A DNA stretch of 64,000 nt from Arthrobacter sp. SLBN-122. GTDB lineage: Bacteria > Actinomycetota > Actinomycetes > Actinomycetales > Micrococcaceae. Shown piece after piece: positions 15,518 to 23,255 of this stretch. Location: assembly GCF_006715165.1 (NCBI RefSeq), contig NZ_VFMS01000001.1, positions 4,340,001-4,404,000 of the forward strand, in the 5' to 3' direction. The notes beneath the pieces were generated by a model. That model saw only the letters and a program-made list of their open reading frames with translations. It searched no databases and had not been told where the DNA came from. How positions within the stretch are numbered: the first letter of the stretch is position 1; the number at the start of each line of letters is the position of its first letter. The translations under genes were made by a program, and so were the position numbers.

Positions 15518-16164
15518 GTGGACGTTCGACTCCGTTTGCGTCAAGGTCCCGGCGCTGCCCCTGCTGGAGTTCAGCTGGCGGATCCCATCATCCAGCTGCT
15601 GCCCTGGTACGCGGCCGTCTACCTGCTGATCGGGGCCTGCATCTTCGGGCCTACCGGGAAGGTCCCGCCGGTTCGGCAGGCCGTGGCGTTCCTGCTGCCC
15701 GGCACCCTGCTCGTTCCCTTGGCGCTGCTGAACTTGGGTTTCTGGGCCGGCGGGTGGCTGCTGGGGTTGCCCGCGTGGGGCCTGCTGCTGAGCCGGTGCA
15801 CCCGGGATAACCCGCTCAGGCCCGTTCAGCTGCTGAAGTTCCTGGGCCTGCTGGTGCTGGGCCTGGTGATCTTCACGTTCAACGCCATCACCCATTCCCG
15901 AGCCTGGGCCTGTTCCTGCTTCCCGTCATCCCGCTGGTCCGACTGGCCTACCCCGGGTACCGGTTCCAGGCAGCGGCGGAGCTTCTGCTGGCGATAGCCA
16001 CCGTCTGGATTGCCTTCGCCCTTCCCACCCCTGAGGGCGCGTGGTCGCCACCATGGACATACGCCGGCGGGTCCGTGACCGTGGGTCTGATGATCGCATA
16101 TTGGGCTCGCGGCCTCTCCTGGCCATCACCAGGGCGGCAGCTCAACGACGGCGCTGTCCTGTAG
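15518..16164 (+). pseudogene. Multi-helix membrane protein broken by one frameshift
   Basis: The first part (15518 to about 15890) encodes membrane helices (LLPWYAAVYLLIGACIFG, AVAFLLPGTLLVPLALLNLG, FLGLLVLGLVIFTF). After about 15890 the same kind of sequence continues one frame over: SLGLFLLPVIPLVRLAYPGY, then ELLLAIATVWIAFALPT and VTVGLMIAYWARG, to a TAG at 16162-16164. A single-base indel near 15885-15900 explains this. Either a true pseudogene or a sequencing error. Function unknown. Confidence 0.65.
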
Positions 16165-16256
16165 GACTGTCGCTCTTGCCGCCACGTCTTCGCAGGCGGG
16201 GCCGTATGGGGACTTTACCGGTACACAGGCGGGGCCTGTTGTGGAATCATGCGGGC

Positions 16257-16667
16257 ATGGGACTTCCCGAGGACCCGGACAGGACGATGGCGGAGCGTCA
16301 CCGCGCCACCTCGCACGATCCGGGTGAGGCGGAACGGCAGCAGGCGCTCAGACGGCGCCTGGTTGAATTCGTCCAAACTGCCCAGGCACGCCACATCCAT
16401 CCGCTGCCGCTGGAGACTTACCGCGGCCACCGAAGATACCAGTCGTCACTCTTCGGCTGGCTCTTGATTCCCGATACCTGCCTTGCCGTCGCCACGGATG
16501 CGGAACTGTACCGATTGCACCTGGAGGGCGGAGGGTCCCGCAGCAAGACGCCTGTCCGGGAAGAATGGATCCGCAATGCTTACTGGCATGGCTGGGCGTC
16601 CAGGTGGGTCACGTTGGAAGAAATGCTGGTCGACGCAGTGGCGAGGGGCACGAGCCGCCTGCCCTAA
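16257..16667 (+). CDS. Hypothetical protein
   Basis: Predicted 136 residues from the ATG at 16257 (a longer frame reaches back to 16041, but that part overlaps the membrane protein relic). A charged helical N-terminus (GEAERQQALRRRLVEFVQT) is followed by a compact domain with WLLIPDTCLAV, ELYRLHLEG and HGWASRWVTLEEML. Soluble. No family recognised. Confidence 0.6.
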   Translation: MGLPEDPDRTMAERHRATSHDPGEAERQQALRRRLVEFVQTAQARHIHPLPLETYRGHRRYQSSLFGWLLIPDTCLAVATDAELYRLHLEGGGSRSKTPVREEWIRNAYWHGWASRWVTLEEMLVDAVARGTSRLP

Positions 16668-16732
16668 GGAGCGGACGACTTCTGGGTGGCCGTTCCGCGA
16701 GGAATACGGCAACAGGATTGCATCCACAATGC

Positions 16733-16822
16733 TAAGCATGCTTATGATGGTTGTAGCCGATGGGGATCGGCTTGGGGAATGGGAAGAGTGAAGGGCGCGC
16801 TCAGCGAACGGGGCGCGCCTTT
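16733..16822 (+). promoter_or_regulatory. Palindrome plus hairpin leader, copy 1
   Basis: The perfect palindrome TAAGCATGCTTA (16733-16744) is followed 50 bp later by a GC-rich stem: GGCGCGC (16794-16800), loop TCAGCGAACGGG, GCGCGCC (16813-16819), then TTT. The same pair, same spacing and same loop are found at 18189-18278. The palindrome looks like an operator or promoter element, and the hairpin like an attenuator or RNA leader of the gene at 16880. Confidence 0.65.
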
Positions 16823-16879
16823 CCCGTGTCCAGAGGCAACTCAGGCTCGGCACGGTAAGCCAACGACGGGACGAGCACG

Positions 16880-17095
16880 ATGAACACCGATGAGATGACC
16901 GATACGACCGTGGACGGCACTGCTCTGTGGCAGGGCCAGGAAGTCCGCGTCTATGCCGCCGGCTGCGACCTGGGCACCGGCCTCGTTGATGATCTGACAG
17001 TGGACGGGTCCATCGTTTGGATCGTCTTTGGCGGCGCCGAGCCGCGGCGCATGTTCCTTGAGGAGGACGCCGCGCGCTACACGGTACTCGGGTAA
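16880..17095 (+). CDS. Small acidic hypothetical protein
   Basis: Predicted 71 residues. LWQGQEVRVYAAG and VDGSIVWIVFGGAEPRRMFL suggest a small SH3-like beta barrel. The ATG follows GGGACGAGCACG. It is the first gene after the palindrome/hairpin leader at 16733, which probably controls it. No family recognised. Confidence 0.6.
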   Translation: MNTDEMTDTTVDGTALWQGQEVRVYAAGCDLGTGLVDDLTVDGSIVWIVFGGAEPRRMFLEEDAARYTVLG

Positions 17096-17104
17096 ACCCA
17101 TCCA

Positions 17105-18043
17105 TCAGGCCAGCAGGAATTCGCACCAGAGCGGGTAGTGGTCGGAGATCCGCCAGGACACCTCGGTGCGGTTCAGGCCCGGGAAGACGTGCGGGATGAA
17201 GTCGAAGGTGCCGGCCCGCTGCCCGTACGCCATGCCCTTCAGCAGGGAGGTGCCGTCGGGCGTGGAGAACCAGGCGAGCTGGTCGTAGAAGTGCTTCGTC
17301 TTGTCGTCGTCGAAGATGGTCCGCGGGACGGCATTCAGTTCGGCCGGCGGCCAGAGGCCCGTAGAGATGAACGCCTCGTAGAGCGGGTCGCCGATCCGGT
17401 CCAGGTTGAAGTCGCCGAGGACCATCAGGTTGGTGTTCCACTCGTTGGGCCGCACCGCCCAGTCGTGCATCCATTGGGCGAACGCGGTAATCTCCGGCAG
17501 CCGTTCGGTCTCGTCCTTGCCCCACAGCACGTGGACGGTGGCGAGGGTGAACTGGACGCCAGCCCGGCTGAAGCTGGCGGTGTAGGGGGTGCGGGCGAAC
17601 TGGCGGGCTGGCGCGTCCCCGATCGGTGGCAGCACGATTTCCCCGACCAGACCCGAGGGCCGGATCCGTGAGCTGTCGTATAGGAAGGCGAGGCGTTCCC
17701 CGTTGCCGGCCGCACCTTCGGTGACATCGGAGACGATGACTTGCCACTGCTCCCCTAGGCTGGCCATGAGTCGCTTGAGGGCTGCCGGGTTGCGGCGGGA
17801 TTCCTGGACGGCGACGACATCGAACCGGGAGATGACCTCGGCAAGGCAGGCGATGGCGTGCCAGTCCCGCTTCGGTGAGTCCTTGGGCCCGGCCAGCCAC
17901 TTGTTCGTGAGGTCGCCCAGTGCCCGAATGTTCCAGGTTCCGACCAGAAGATTGGACTCCGTCTTCGCGGGAATCGCAGCGTCCAGGGCGGCCTGCAGAC
18001 GCCGCAGGTTTCCGGTCACCGCTGCTGGTGGCTGCTCTGTCAT
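17105..18043 (-). CDS. Endonuclease/exonuclease/phosphatase family protein
   Basis: Predicted 312 residues from ATG 18043, preceded by GGAG. Motifs of the DNase I-like fold appear in order: LLVGTWNIRALG, VVAVQESRR (catalytic Glu), WQVIVSDV, RLAFLYDSSRI, ATVHVLWG, LMVLGDFNLDRIGD (Asp/Asn pair) and ISDHYPLW (catalytic Asp-His). The set is complete, so a magnesium-dependent phosphodiesterase is likely; the substrate (DNA, lipid or sugar phosphate) is unknown. No signal peptide. Convergent to the gene at 16880, whose end is 9 bp away. Confidence 0.88.
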   Translation of the reverse strand: MTEQPPAAVTGNLRRLQAALDAAIPAKTESNLLVGTWNIRALGDLTNKWLAGPKDSPKRDWHAIACLAEVISRFDVVAVQESRRNPAALKRLMASLGEQWQVIVSDVTEGAAGNGERLAFLYDSSRIRPSGLVGEIVLPPIGDAPARQFARTPYTASFSRAGVQFTLATVHVLWGKDETERLPEITAFAQWMHDWAVRPNEWNTNLMVLGDFNLDRIGDPLYEAFISTGLWPPAELNAVPRTIFDDDKTKHFYDQLAWFSTPDGTSLLKGMAYGQRAGTFDFIPHVFPGLNRTEVSWRISDHYPLWCEFLLA

Positions 18044-18188
18044 CACTCCATGCAACCAGACGGCATGGGGGATGTTTGCAGGCGCACCGGAGCCCGCATC
18101 ACTTAGACAGTAGGGGCCAGGTTCCAGACGGATCACATATTGGTGGTGGTCCCGCTATGAATGCGCAATCACCTTGACCGCACATTGC

Positions 18189-18278
18189 TAAGCATGCTTA
18201 TCATGGTCTCAGTCGGATGGGGATCCGGTGCGAAGGGGAATCGAAAAGGGTGCGCTCAGCGAACGGGGCGCGCCCTTT
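18189..18278 (+). promoter_or_regulatory. Palindrome plus hairpin leader, copy 2
   Basis: TAAGCATGCTTA at 18189-18200, preceded by TTGACC (18175) as a possible -35 box. The hairpin AAAGGGTGCGC (18245-18255), loop TCAGCGAACGGG, GCGCGCCCTTT (18268-18278) pairs over 11 bp with one T-G wobble. Relative to copy 1, stem bases differ while pairing is kept, and the loop is identical, which points to a conserved RNA or terminator structure. Confidence 0.65.
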
Positions 18279-18309
18279 CCCGTATCTATGCCAACAACAG
18301 GAGGACAAT

Positions 18310-18453
18310 GTGAGCGATTCCGGAACCAAGGAACAGCCTGTCGGTGAGCCCGGGGACCCGCAGACCGACACACCGAACACGAAGCCCGAGGAAGACCGTC
18401 CTATTACTGAGGACCCGGACGGCACCCCGAAGGAGAACCCTTCGGGAGGCTGA
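18310..18453 (+). CDS. 47-residue acidic disordered protein
   Basis: GTG start at 18310, preceded by a perfect AGGAGG five bases upstream. The product is almost entirely Pro, Asp, Glu, Gly, Thr and Lys (for example PGDPQTDTPNTKPEEDRP), so it should be disordered. A longer frame from 18217 would include the hairpin, which is unlikely. It is the first gene behind leader copy 2 and is closed by the terminator at 18502. Function unknown. Confidence 0.65.
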   Translation: MSDSGTKEQPVGEPGDPQTDTPNTKPEEDRPITEDPDGTPKENPSGG

Positions 18454-18501
18454 TAGCCGTCAACGGGGCCTGCCAAGCGTCGAGTGGTAGGGAGTGAAAG
18501 C

Positions 18502-18536
18502 AGCGGGCCAGTCGGGACTGGGCCCGCTCTTTCTTT
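18502..18536 (+). terminator. Intrinsic terminator
   Basis: AGCGGGCC-AGTC (18502-18513) pairs with GACTGGGCCCGCT (18516-18528) with one bulged base around a GGG loop, followed by CTTTCTTT. It closes the 47-residue gene. Confidence 0.8.
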
Positions 18537-18595
18537 GCCCGCATGCTGCCAACCCTCGCGTAGCCTAGGGTCCAACGACTACTTGGGGGGTAGCA

Positions 18596-18766
18596 ATGAA
18601 CACTCTGACACCGGCTTTCGGCATCATCGGCATCCTGTACGCGGTCTTCACGATCGTGCTGGCCGGCCTGGCGGTGTATGCCCTGGTGCTGGCCATCATC
18701 TTCCTGCAGCTGCGGATCGCTGAGTTGAAGCGGGCCGCGCGGCCGAAGGGTGGCAGCCTGGAATGA
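18596..18766 (+). CDS. Tiny membrane protein, HA module copy 2
   Basis: Predicted 56 residues, about 75 percent identical to the one at 10365 (LTPAFGIIGILYAVFTIVLA, then LQLRIAELKRA). One long hydrophobic stretch and a basic C-terminal tail. GGGGGGTAGCA precedes the ATG. The HA gene starts 16 bp after its stop. The conserved pairing with an HA gene in both modules suggests the two proteins work together, perhaps holding the DNA-binding partner at the membrane; this is inference. Confidence 0.78.
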   Translation: MNTLTPAFGIIGILYAVFTIVLAGLAVYALVLAIIFLQLRIAELKRAARPKGGSLE

Positions 18767-18782
18767 CGGCACCACCCGACTG

Positions 18783-19484
18783 ATGGCCCGCACGAACCGC
18801 AGAGCCCCGGACCCTGAGTGGGTGCTGATGTACCGGCGCGGCATCACCATCCCAAAGATTGCCGCGGGCGTCGGCGCGTCCGAATCAACGGTACGGCGCC
18901 ACATCGCAGCTGCCGTCAAGCAGGAGCCGGGGCTGCGCGCTGAGCATCAGGCGGTTCTTACGCCGGCTGCACCGCGGGTGACGGAGCCCGGCCGCAAAAA
19001 CCTGGACGAGACCCTGGCCTTCTACAAGAGTGAGGGACGACTCCCGGTGCATCGCCCTTCCGCCCGGGAAAGGGCTCTGGCGGCTTGGCTGGTCCGGCGC
19101 CGCCACGACGCAGGAAATGGAACCCTCTCCCCCGCCTACGCTCTGGCCCTGGACACTATCCCGAACTGGCGGGACTACCCCACAAAGCGGGACGCCGACG
19201 AGGTTCGCTGGAAGCAGCGACTGGCCGAAGTCGCAGCCTACCTGGCCGCCGGCCACGACTGGCCCAGGCACAACAAGACCGACAACCAGGAGGAACGGAC
19301 CCTGGGCGTGTGGCTTCACACCCAGCGCATCGACTACCGGGCCGGAAAGCTCACCTCAGCCAAGGAAGCCCAGCTGAACGAGGTCATCCCCGGCTGGCGG
19401 CAAGGACGGCGGCGGCGGGGTGCGAACAGCCGGAAAGGCGGGATTGAAGCTGGCGCGGCAGCCAGCCACCCATGCTGTGACTAG
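18783..19484 (+). CDS. HTH protein with two HA repeats, module copy 2
   Basis: Predicted 233 residues. The start at 18783 is chosen by alignment with the copy at 10546 (PDPEWVLMYRRGI against PNPEWVEMYRSGI); an upstream GTG at 18750 is within the previous gene. An HTH (ITIPKIAAGVGASESTVRRH) is followed by two HA repeats (LDETLAFYKSEGRLPVH to DTIPNW; KQRLAEVAAYLAAGHDWP to NEVIPGW) and a basic tail. Predicted DNA-binding. No helicase domain, unlike most HA-containing proteins. Confidence 0.85.
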   Translation: MARTNRRAPDPEWVLMYRRGITIPKIAAGVGASESTVRRHIAAAVKQEPGLRAEHQAVLTPAAPRVTEPGRKNLDETLAFYKSEGRLPVHRPSARERALAAWLVRRRHDAGNGTLSPAYALALDTIPNWRDYPTKRDADEVRWKQRLAEVAAYLAAGHDWPRHNKTDNQEERTLGVWLHTQRIDYRAGKLTSAKEAQLNEVIPGWRQGRRRRGANSRKGGIEAGAAASHPCCD

Positions 19485-19500
19485 CCCCGTGCGGGACCAG

Positions 19501-19749
19501 GTGGGAAACTGCGGGATGGGGAAAATACAGTCAGACCCGTACCTGAACAGCATCCGGGCGCAGGTCCTGGGCGTCCTCCTAGGGTTGTGTCTCATTGCGC
19601 CGCCTCTGATCCGGCTGGTCGAGGGCCGCTGGACGGGGGTCGACTGGGTGTTCGTCATCGGCGGTGCAGCGTTCATGTTCTTCTGGCTCGCGGCCGCGGC
19701 CATCGGATGGCGGACCAGGCGAAGCGGCATCCGCCACGACCGCCCTTGA
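19501..19749 (+). CDS. Two-helix membrane protein, HA module copy 2
   Basis: Predicted 82 residues from a GTG at 19501 (ATG at 19516 is the alternative; both positions are conserved in copy 1). Helices RAQVLGVLLGLCLIAPPLI and DWVFVIGGAAFMFFWLAAAA flank the conserved loop EGRWTGVDW. About 75 percent identical to the copy at 11242. Lies 16 bp behind the HA gene. Confidence 0.75.
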   Translation: MGNCGMGKIQSDPYLNSIRAQVLGVLLGLCLIAPPLIRLVEGRWTGVDWVFVIGGAAFMFFWLAAAAIGWRTRRSGIRHDRP

Positions 19750-19843
19750 CCTGCGCCGGGTCGCGGCTCTGATCGCCCGTGGGCACCAGAACCACCTCAT
19801 GCCATTCCCGGCCCCGGCCCGGGCCGCCGCTTAGGCTGGGATC

Positions 19844-20419
19844 ATGCCGCCGACACCGAGCCCCATCCCCGTCACCGTGGTGGCCCCTCCACCGGAGTGG
19901 TGGCAGATCGTTGCCGCACTCAGCCCCTTTGCGGTGCTCATTGGTGCCGTCGTCGCCGGGATTATCGGATTCAGGCAGATCAAGCAAAAGCGAGAAGCAG
20001 ACAACCGCGCCGAATGGTGGAAACGGACTCAATGGGCCCTAGACGCCGTCTACTCAGGAGACCCGAAGCGCGGCACCGTCGGCCTCAAGGTCCTCACCGT
20101 CTTAGCCGAGAGCGGTCTGGCCGGCGAAGGCGAACTGGATGTCTTGGAGGCCGCCTGGGAGAACCCGCTCAGTGAGGCAGAGAAGCAGCAAACTGAAAAC
20201 ACCGCTAAAAGCCCCCTTCAGAGCGCCACCCCAGGGACCTTCGTGCCCGGGAGGCCAGCCCCGAGCGTGCAGCGCAGCCAGGAAGACGACGTGCTGCGCG
20301 ATGGCCAGCTCGTCATCGACGAGAGGGGTGCTCATGTCTTTGGGGTGGACGATGAGCCTAGGCCACGGGACAATGAGGAAGACGACAAGCCACAACCTGC
20401 TGGAGGAGGACCGCGATGA
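19844..20419 (+). CDS. Single-pass membrane protein, present only in module copy 2
   Basis: Predicted 191 residues. A Pro-rich start is followed by one membrane helix (IVAALSPFAVLIGAVVAGII, about 21-40), a basic amphipathic region (QIKQKREADNRAEWWKRTQW), a small helical domain (GTVGLKVLTVLAESGLAGEG) and an acidic, disordered tail. The stop overlaps the next start (ATGA), so translation is coupled. Only its last 45 bp survive in copy 1. The YxGDxKRxTVGLKVL pattern recalls small actinobacterial membrane proteins of unknown role. Confidence 0.7.
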   Translation: MPPTPSPIPVTVVAPPPEWWQIVAALSPFAVLIGAVVAGIIGFRQIKQKREADNRAEWWKRTQWALDAVYSGDPKRGTVGLKVLTVLAESGLAGEGELDVLEAAWENPLSEAEKQQTENTAKSPLQSATPGTFVPGRPAPSVQRSQEDDVLRDGQLVIDERGAHVFGVDDEPRPRDNEEDDKPQPAGGGPR

Positions 20420-20616
20420 GTACAGCTACCCATCCGAGCCGCCGCGGTGCCCACGCGGCTGGGGAAGCTGCTCCCGAAGCCCAGAATGAGGACACCCGGG
20501 CCATGCAGATCGCCGCAGCCCAGCTCCGGCTCGTCACGGATCGTCGCTTGGGCAAGCAGACCCCGGAGTGGGTCAAGCAACTGGCGGCCGAGAAGCCGCA
20601 CTCCCGCGCGTCCTGA
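20416..20616 (+). CDS. 66-residue hydrophilic protein, HA module copy 2
   Basis: Starts with ATGA overlap to the previous gene behind GGAGGAGGACCGCG. The core TRAMQIAAAQLRLVTDRRL and the end KQTPEWVKQLAAEKP are shared with the copy at 11573. Soluble, helical, no known family. It closes module copy 2. Confidence 0.78.
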   Translation: MSTATHPSRRGAHAAGEAAPEAQNEDTRAMQIAAAQLRLVTDRRLGKQTPEWVKQLAAEKPHSRAS

Positions 20617-20663
20617 GGACGAGCCACTCCCTTAGCTCCCGAGCGACACCCGGCCGACCCTGC

Positions 20664-20825
20664 GGCGATGAGCGGACCCTGGGCGTCTGGCTGCACACCC
20701 AGCGCATCGATTACCGGGCCGGGAAGCTCACCGTGGCCAAGGAAACACAACTGAACGAGGTCATCCCAGGCTGGCGGCAGGGACGTCCGCGGCGCGGTGG
20801 GAACAGTCGGCCGCGCGGCGCTTAG
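20664..20825 (+). pseudogene. C-terminal fragment of an HA-domain gene
   Basis: DERTLGVWLHTQRIDYRAGK, then KETQLNEVIPGWRQG and a basic tail, closely matching the last 55 codons of the genes at 10546 and 18783. The fragment has no start and no HTH or first HA repeat; it is joined to unrelated sequence at about 20664. The stop is TAG at 20823-20825. Confidence 0.8.
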
Positions 20826-21054
20826 TAGGTGGACCTGCGTGTGGCGATGAATGAATGAGAGACGATCTGACAGATTCTTCTAAGACCAGATCTTGAGGAT
20901 CGGCCCAGCAGTTGGGCCAAGGGCTAAAGCTTCCTTGCCACGAGGGCCAGCCGTAAGATTGAGCTGCTGGGACGGCGGTGCCGCCGCAGGTCTGGCCGGA
21001 CGTGGTGCCGCAGGCGGCCATGCACCTGTCACTTCGTCCCGAGCGGAAGCGGCA

Positions 21055-22230
21055 ATGAGCACGAAAAATCACGCTTGGAGGCGGGGCGCCCTCGCAGTCG
21101 TCCTCCTCGTCTCTGGCTGTACCTATTCCACCGATGAACCCGCACCGTCATCAAGCTCACCGAGTCCCTTCGCTTCCCTGGAAAATCAGGTCCAGCTGTT
21201 CCTGGACGAGGGCGCGGTGTCCGCCGTCGTACAGATCCGTTGGCCCGAGAGCGAGTGGTCCAGGGCCTACGGCGTGCGCGATCTTGAGACCAGAACGCCA
21301 GCGCAGCCCACGGACCGGACAGAGGTCGCCAGCGTCACGAAGACGATGACGGCTGTGGCGGTGCTGAAACTCGTGGACGACCACCTGATAGGCCTCGACG
21401 ATCCCGTCAATGACGTCATCCCCGGATTCACCTCCGCACTGAAGCCCCCGAGCCCTATCACTGTGAGGCAGCTGCTCAGCCACACATCCGGGATGCCCGA
21501 GGTCAATGATGCCCTGCCGAAAGATATTGACTTCCGCCCCGTCCTCACCCAGACACTCACTATGGAAAGGGGCCTGCAACTGGCAGGAGCCCTCCCTTGG
21601 GCCTCTGCCGACGTCGGGTCTTTCAAGTACTCGAATACGAACTACCTCGCGCTCGGCCTCCTGCTCCAGACGCTGCGGCGCAAACCCTTCATCCAGATCA
21701 TGCAGGAGGAGGTCTTTGAACCCCTCGGTCTGAAGAACACCAGTCTGGACCGCGTTGATCCGCACGAGACGGGTCTATTACACGGCTACGTGACCCTGCG
21801 CGGTGAACGGGTAGACACCACAGACAACACCTTCTCGGTCGGCAACCCGGCAGGCGGAGCGGTATCGACGATGGAGGACTTGAACCTCCTCATGGCCGGA
21901 ATCTTCCAGGGACGGGCGGTTTCGGCCTCGTCCCTGCGGGAAATGAAGACCAGTCCCGGCTTTCGCCTGTACGGGCTCGGCGTGTGGGAGCACGGGGACG
22001 GATGCTCGAAAGACTCTCGGCATGAGGGCCGGGGTTCGTTCTGGCAATACCAGACCGTAGCGGTCAGCAGCGGAGACGGGCGGTACCAGGCCGCGATGAC
22101 AGTCACAACGCCACCGATGCCCACGGACTTAGAGGACCCCTCCACCCAGGAGAAGCGCGACTACCTGAACGGCCGGATTGAGTCGACCCTCAACGAGACC
22201 CTCGACCGACTCTGCAAGCCGGCCAACTGA
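21055..22230 (+). CDS. Class C beta-lactamase-like serine hydrolase, lipoprotein
   Basis: Predicted 391 residues from ATG 21055 (behind GAGCGGAAGCGGCA; the frame opens earlier at 20893). The signal peptide ends in a lipobox LVSGC. The active-site motifs are SVTK (SxxK, in VASVTKTMTAVAVL) and YSNTNY (YxN). These fit penicillin-binding-protein-like esterases and D-alanyl-D-alanine carboxypeptidases anchored outside the membrane. A third HxG/KTG-type motif is not obvious. Antibiotic resistance should not be assumed; many homologues are esterases. Confidence 0.85.
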   Translation: MSTKNHAWRRGALAVVLLVSGCTYSTDEPAPSSSSPSPFASLENQVQLFLDEGAVSAVVQIRWPESEWSRAYGVRDLETRTPAQPTDRTEVASVTKTMTAVAVLKLVDDHLIGLDDPVNDVIPGFTSALKPPSPITVRQLLSHTSGMPEVNDALPKDIDFRPVLTQTLTMERGLQLAGALPWASADVGSFKYSNTNYLALGLLLQTLRRKPFIQIMQEEVFEPLGLKNTSLDRVDPHETGLLHGYVTLRGERVDTTDNTFSVGNPAGGAVSTMEDLNLLMAGIFQGRAVSASSLREMKTSPGFRLYGLGVWEHGDGCSKDSRHEGRGSFWQYQTVAVSSGDGRYQAAMTVTTPPMPTDLEDPSTQEKRDYLNGRIESTLNETLDRLCKPAN

Positions 22231-22333
22231 GAAACACGTATCCGGTCGGATGATGCGCCCAAGAACGGGAGGATGCGTTCCCTGGCCCCCCCGATAGTTG
22301 GGTTAGCGGCGGCTGGATGGGTTGAGGGCATCC

Positions 22334-22576
22334 TTATCCGACGGGATGCCCGTGCGAGCAGTGGTCCTGCCCCGGCTGGATCTCGTGCCCTTGGATGCAA
22401 GTCCTCTCAGGCGGGAGCGGCCGGTCGTGATAACTGAGGAAGACGCTGCTGTACCCGCGCTCTATGCCCTCGTCCTCGCGCCGCAGCCACTCCGCCAGAT
22501 GCAGCCTGTGATGCTCGTTGCCCTTCTCTGGCTTTGTCGATTCATCCGTCCGATGCCTGAGAGGTTTCTTCACCAT
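22334..22576 (-). CDS. Small zinc-ribbon-like protein
   Basis: Predicted 80 residues from ATG 22576, with GAAGG about 12 bases upstream. Two knuckles with the pattern C-x2-G-H occur near the end: CIQGHEIQPGQDHCSHGHP. The N-terminal half is very charged. No family recognised; it may bind one zinc ion. Confidence 0.45.
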   Translation of the reverse strand: MVKKPLRHRTDESTKPEKGNEHHRLHLAEWLRREDEGIERGYSSVFLSYHDRPLPPERTCIQGHEIQPGQDHCSHGHPVG

Positions 22577-23027
22577 GGCACTCGCGACCTTCAATACCGT
22601 CCCTGTTCGGCGCAGAGAGGAACCGGTGCAACCATGATAGAAGCCCGGCACTGCGGCAGCAATCGGCTGCGCTCGGGCCTTTGGACCCCAGCGTTACGCC
22701 ATCAGGCGACCACGGCCCTCTGCTACTGGCAGGTGCGCACCACCCGTCGATGGATGAGCGTGAACGTGCCGCTGCTCTGCCCGCTCTTCGGCTGGAACCA
22801 TCGCAAAGTCATGGACAAGGGCGGAACAAGATTGCCGCCTGTCTGGGCGCGCGGCTGGTTGCCAACTCATCGCGCGAGGAGTCACGTCCCTGAACCGACT
22901 GCGCCTCGGTGAGCCAATGCATGCCGGGGCCTTGCATCAGGCCAGACGGGACTTGGCTACTGTTTACTGGCCCTTCATGCGGGGAGCGTCCCTTTGGGAA
23001 CGACAAGCCTGGCATGCCGGCGTTGGT
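22577..23027. other. Gap with no recognised gene
   Basis: Plus-strand frames (for example to TGA at 22912) contain protein-like pieces such as DERERAAALPALRLEPS but no start, motif or ribosome-binding site that can be supported. Possibly gene debris. Confidence 0.4.
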
Positions 23028-23183
23028 CTACCACCAGCGTTTCAGCGCCCACCCGTTGGCTGCACCATCCCCGGCATCGGCGGCCTCCCCGTCTTTGCCG
23101 CAGCGCAGACATCGCTTATAGATCGCTCCATCTTCAGTATGTTCAATGTGCCATTCATGGCGGACGTTGAATTTGCACAGCAA
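23028..23183 (-). CDS. Small rubredoxin-like zinc-ribbon protein, possibly frameshifted at its 5' end
   Basis: The frame reads LCKFNVRHEWHIEHTEDGAI then YKRCLRCGK, ending in LKRWW and TAG at 23028. CxxCG with a preceding HxW is typical of small actinobacterial zinc-ribbon proteins. A TTG at 23183 could start it (51 residues). However, a strong AGGAGAAGG with ATG lies about 23 bp further upstream in a frame that is off by one base, so the gene may have suffered a one-base loss. Function unknown. Confidence 0.5.
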   Translation of the reverse strand: MLCKFNVRHEWHIEHTEDGAIYKRCLRCGKDGEAADAGDGAANGWALKRWW

Positions 23184-23255
23184 GGCAAGGGCTTCAACAT
23201 AGCCTTCTCCTATCTGCGCATCTGGCAGTTCGGCAGCGGACTTAAGGATCGTCGG

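Noticed and set aside
16794..16822. Calling the hairpin a plain terminator of the preceding gene
   Set aside because: Its loop and distance to the palindrome are conserved in a second copy that follows an unrelated gene, so a leader function is more likely.
22681..22912. Plus-strand frame ending at 22912
   Set aside because: Some protein-like composition, but no start signal, no motif and no homologue known to me.
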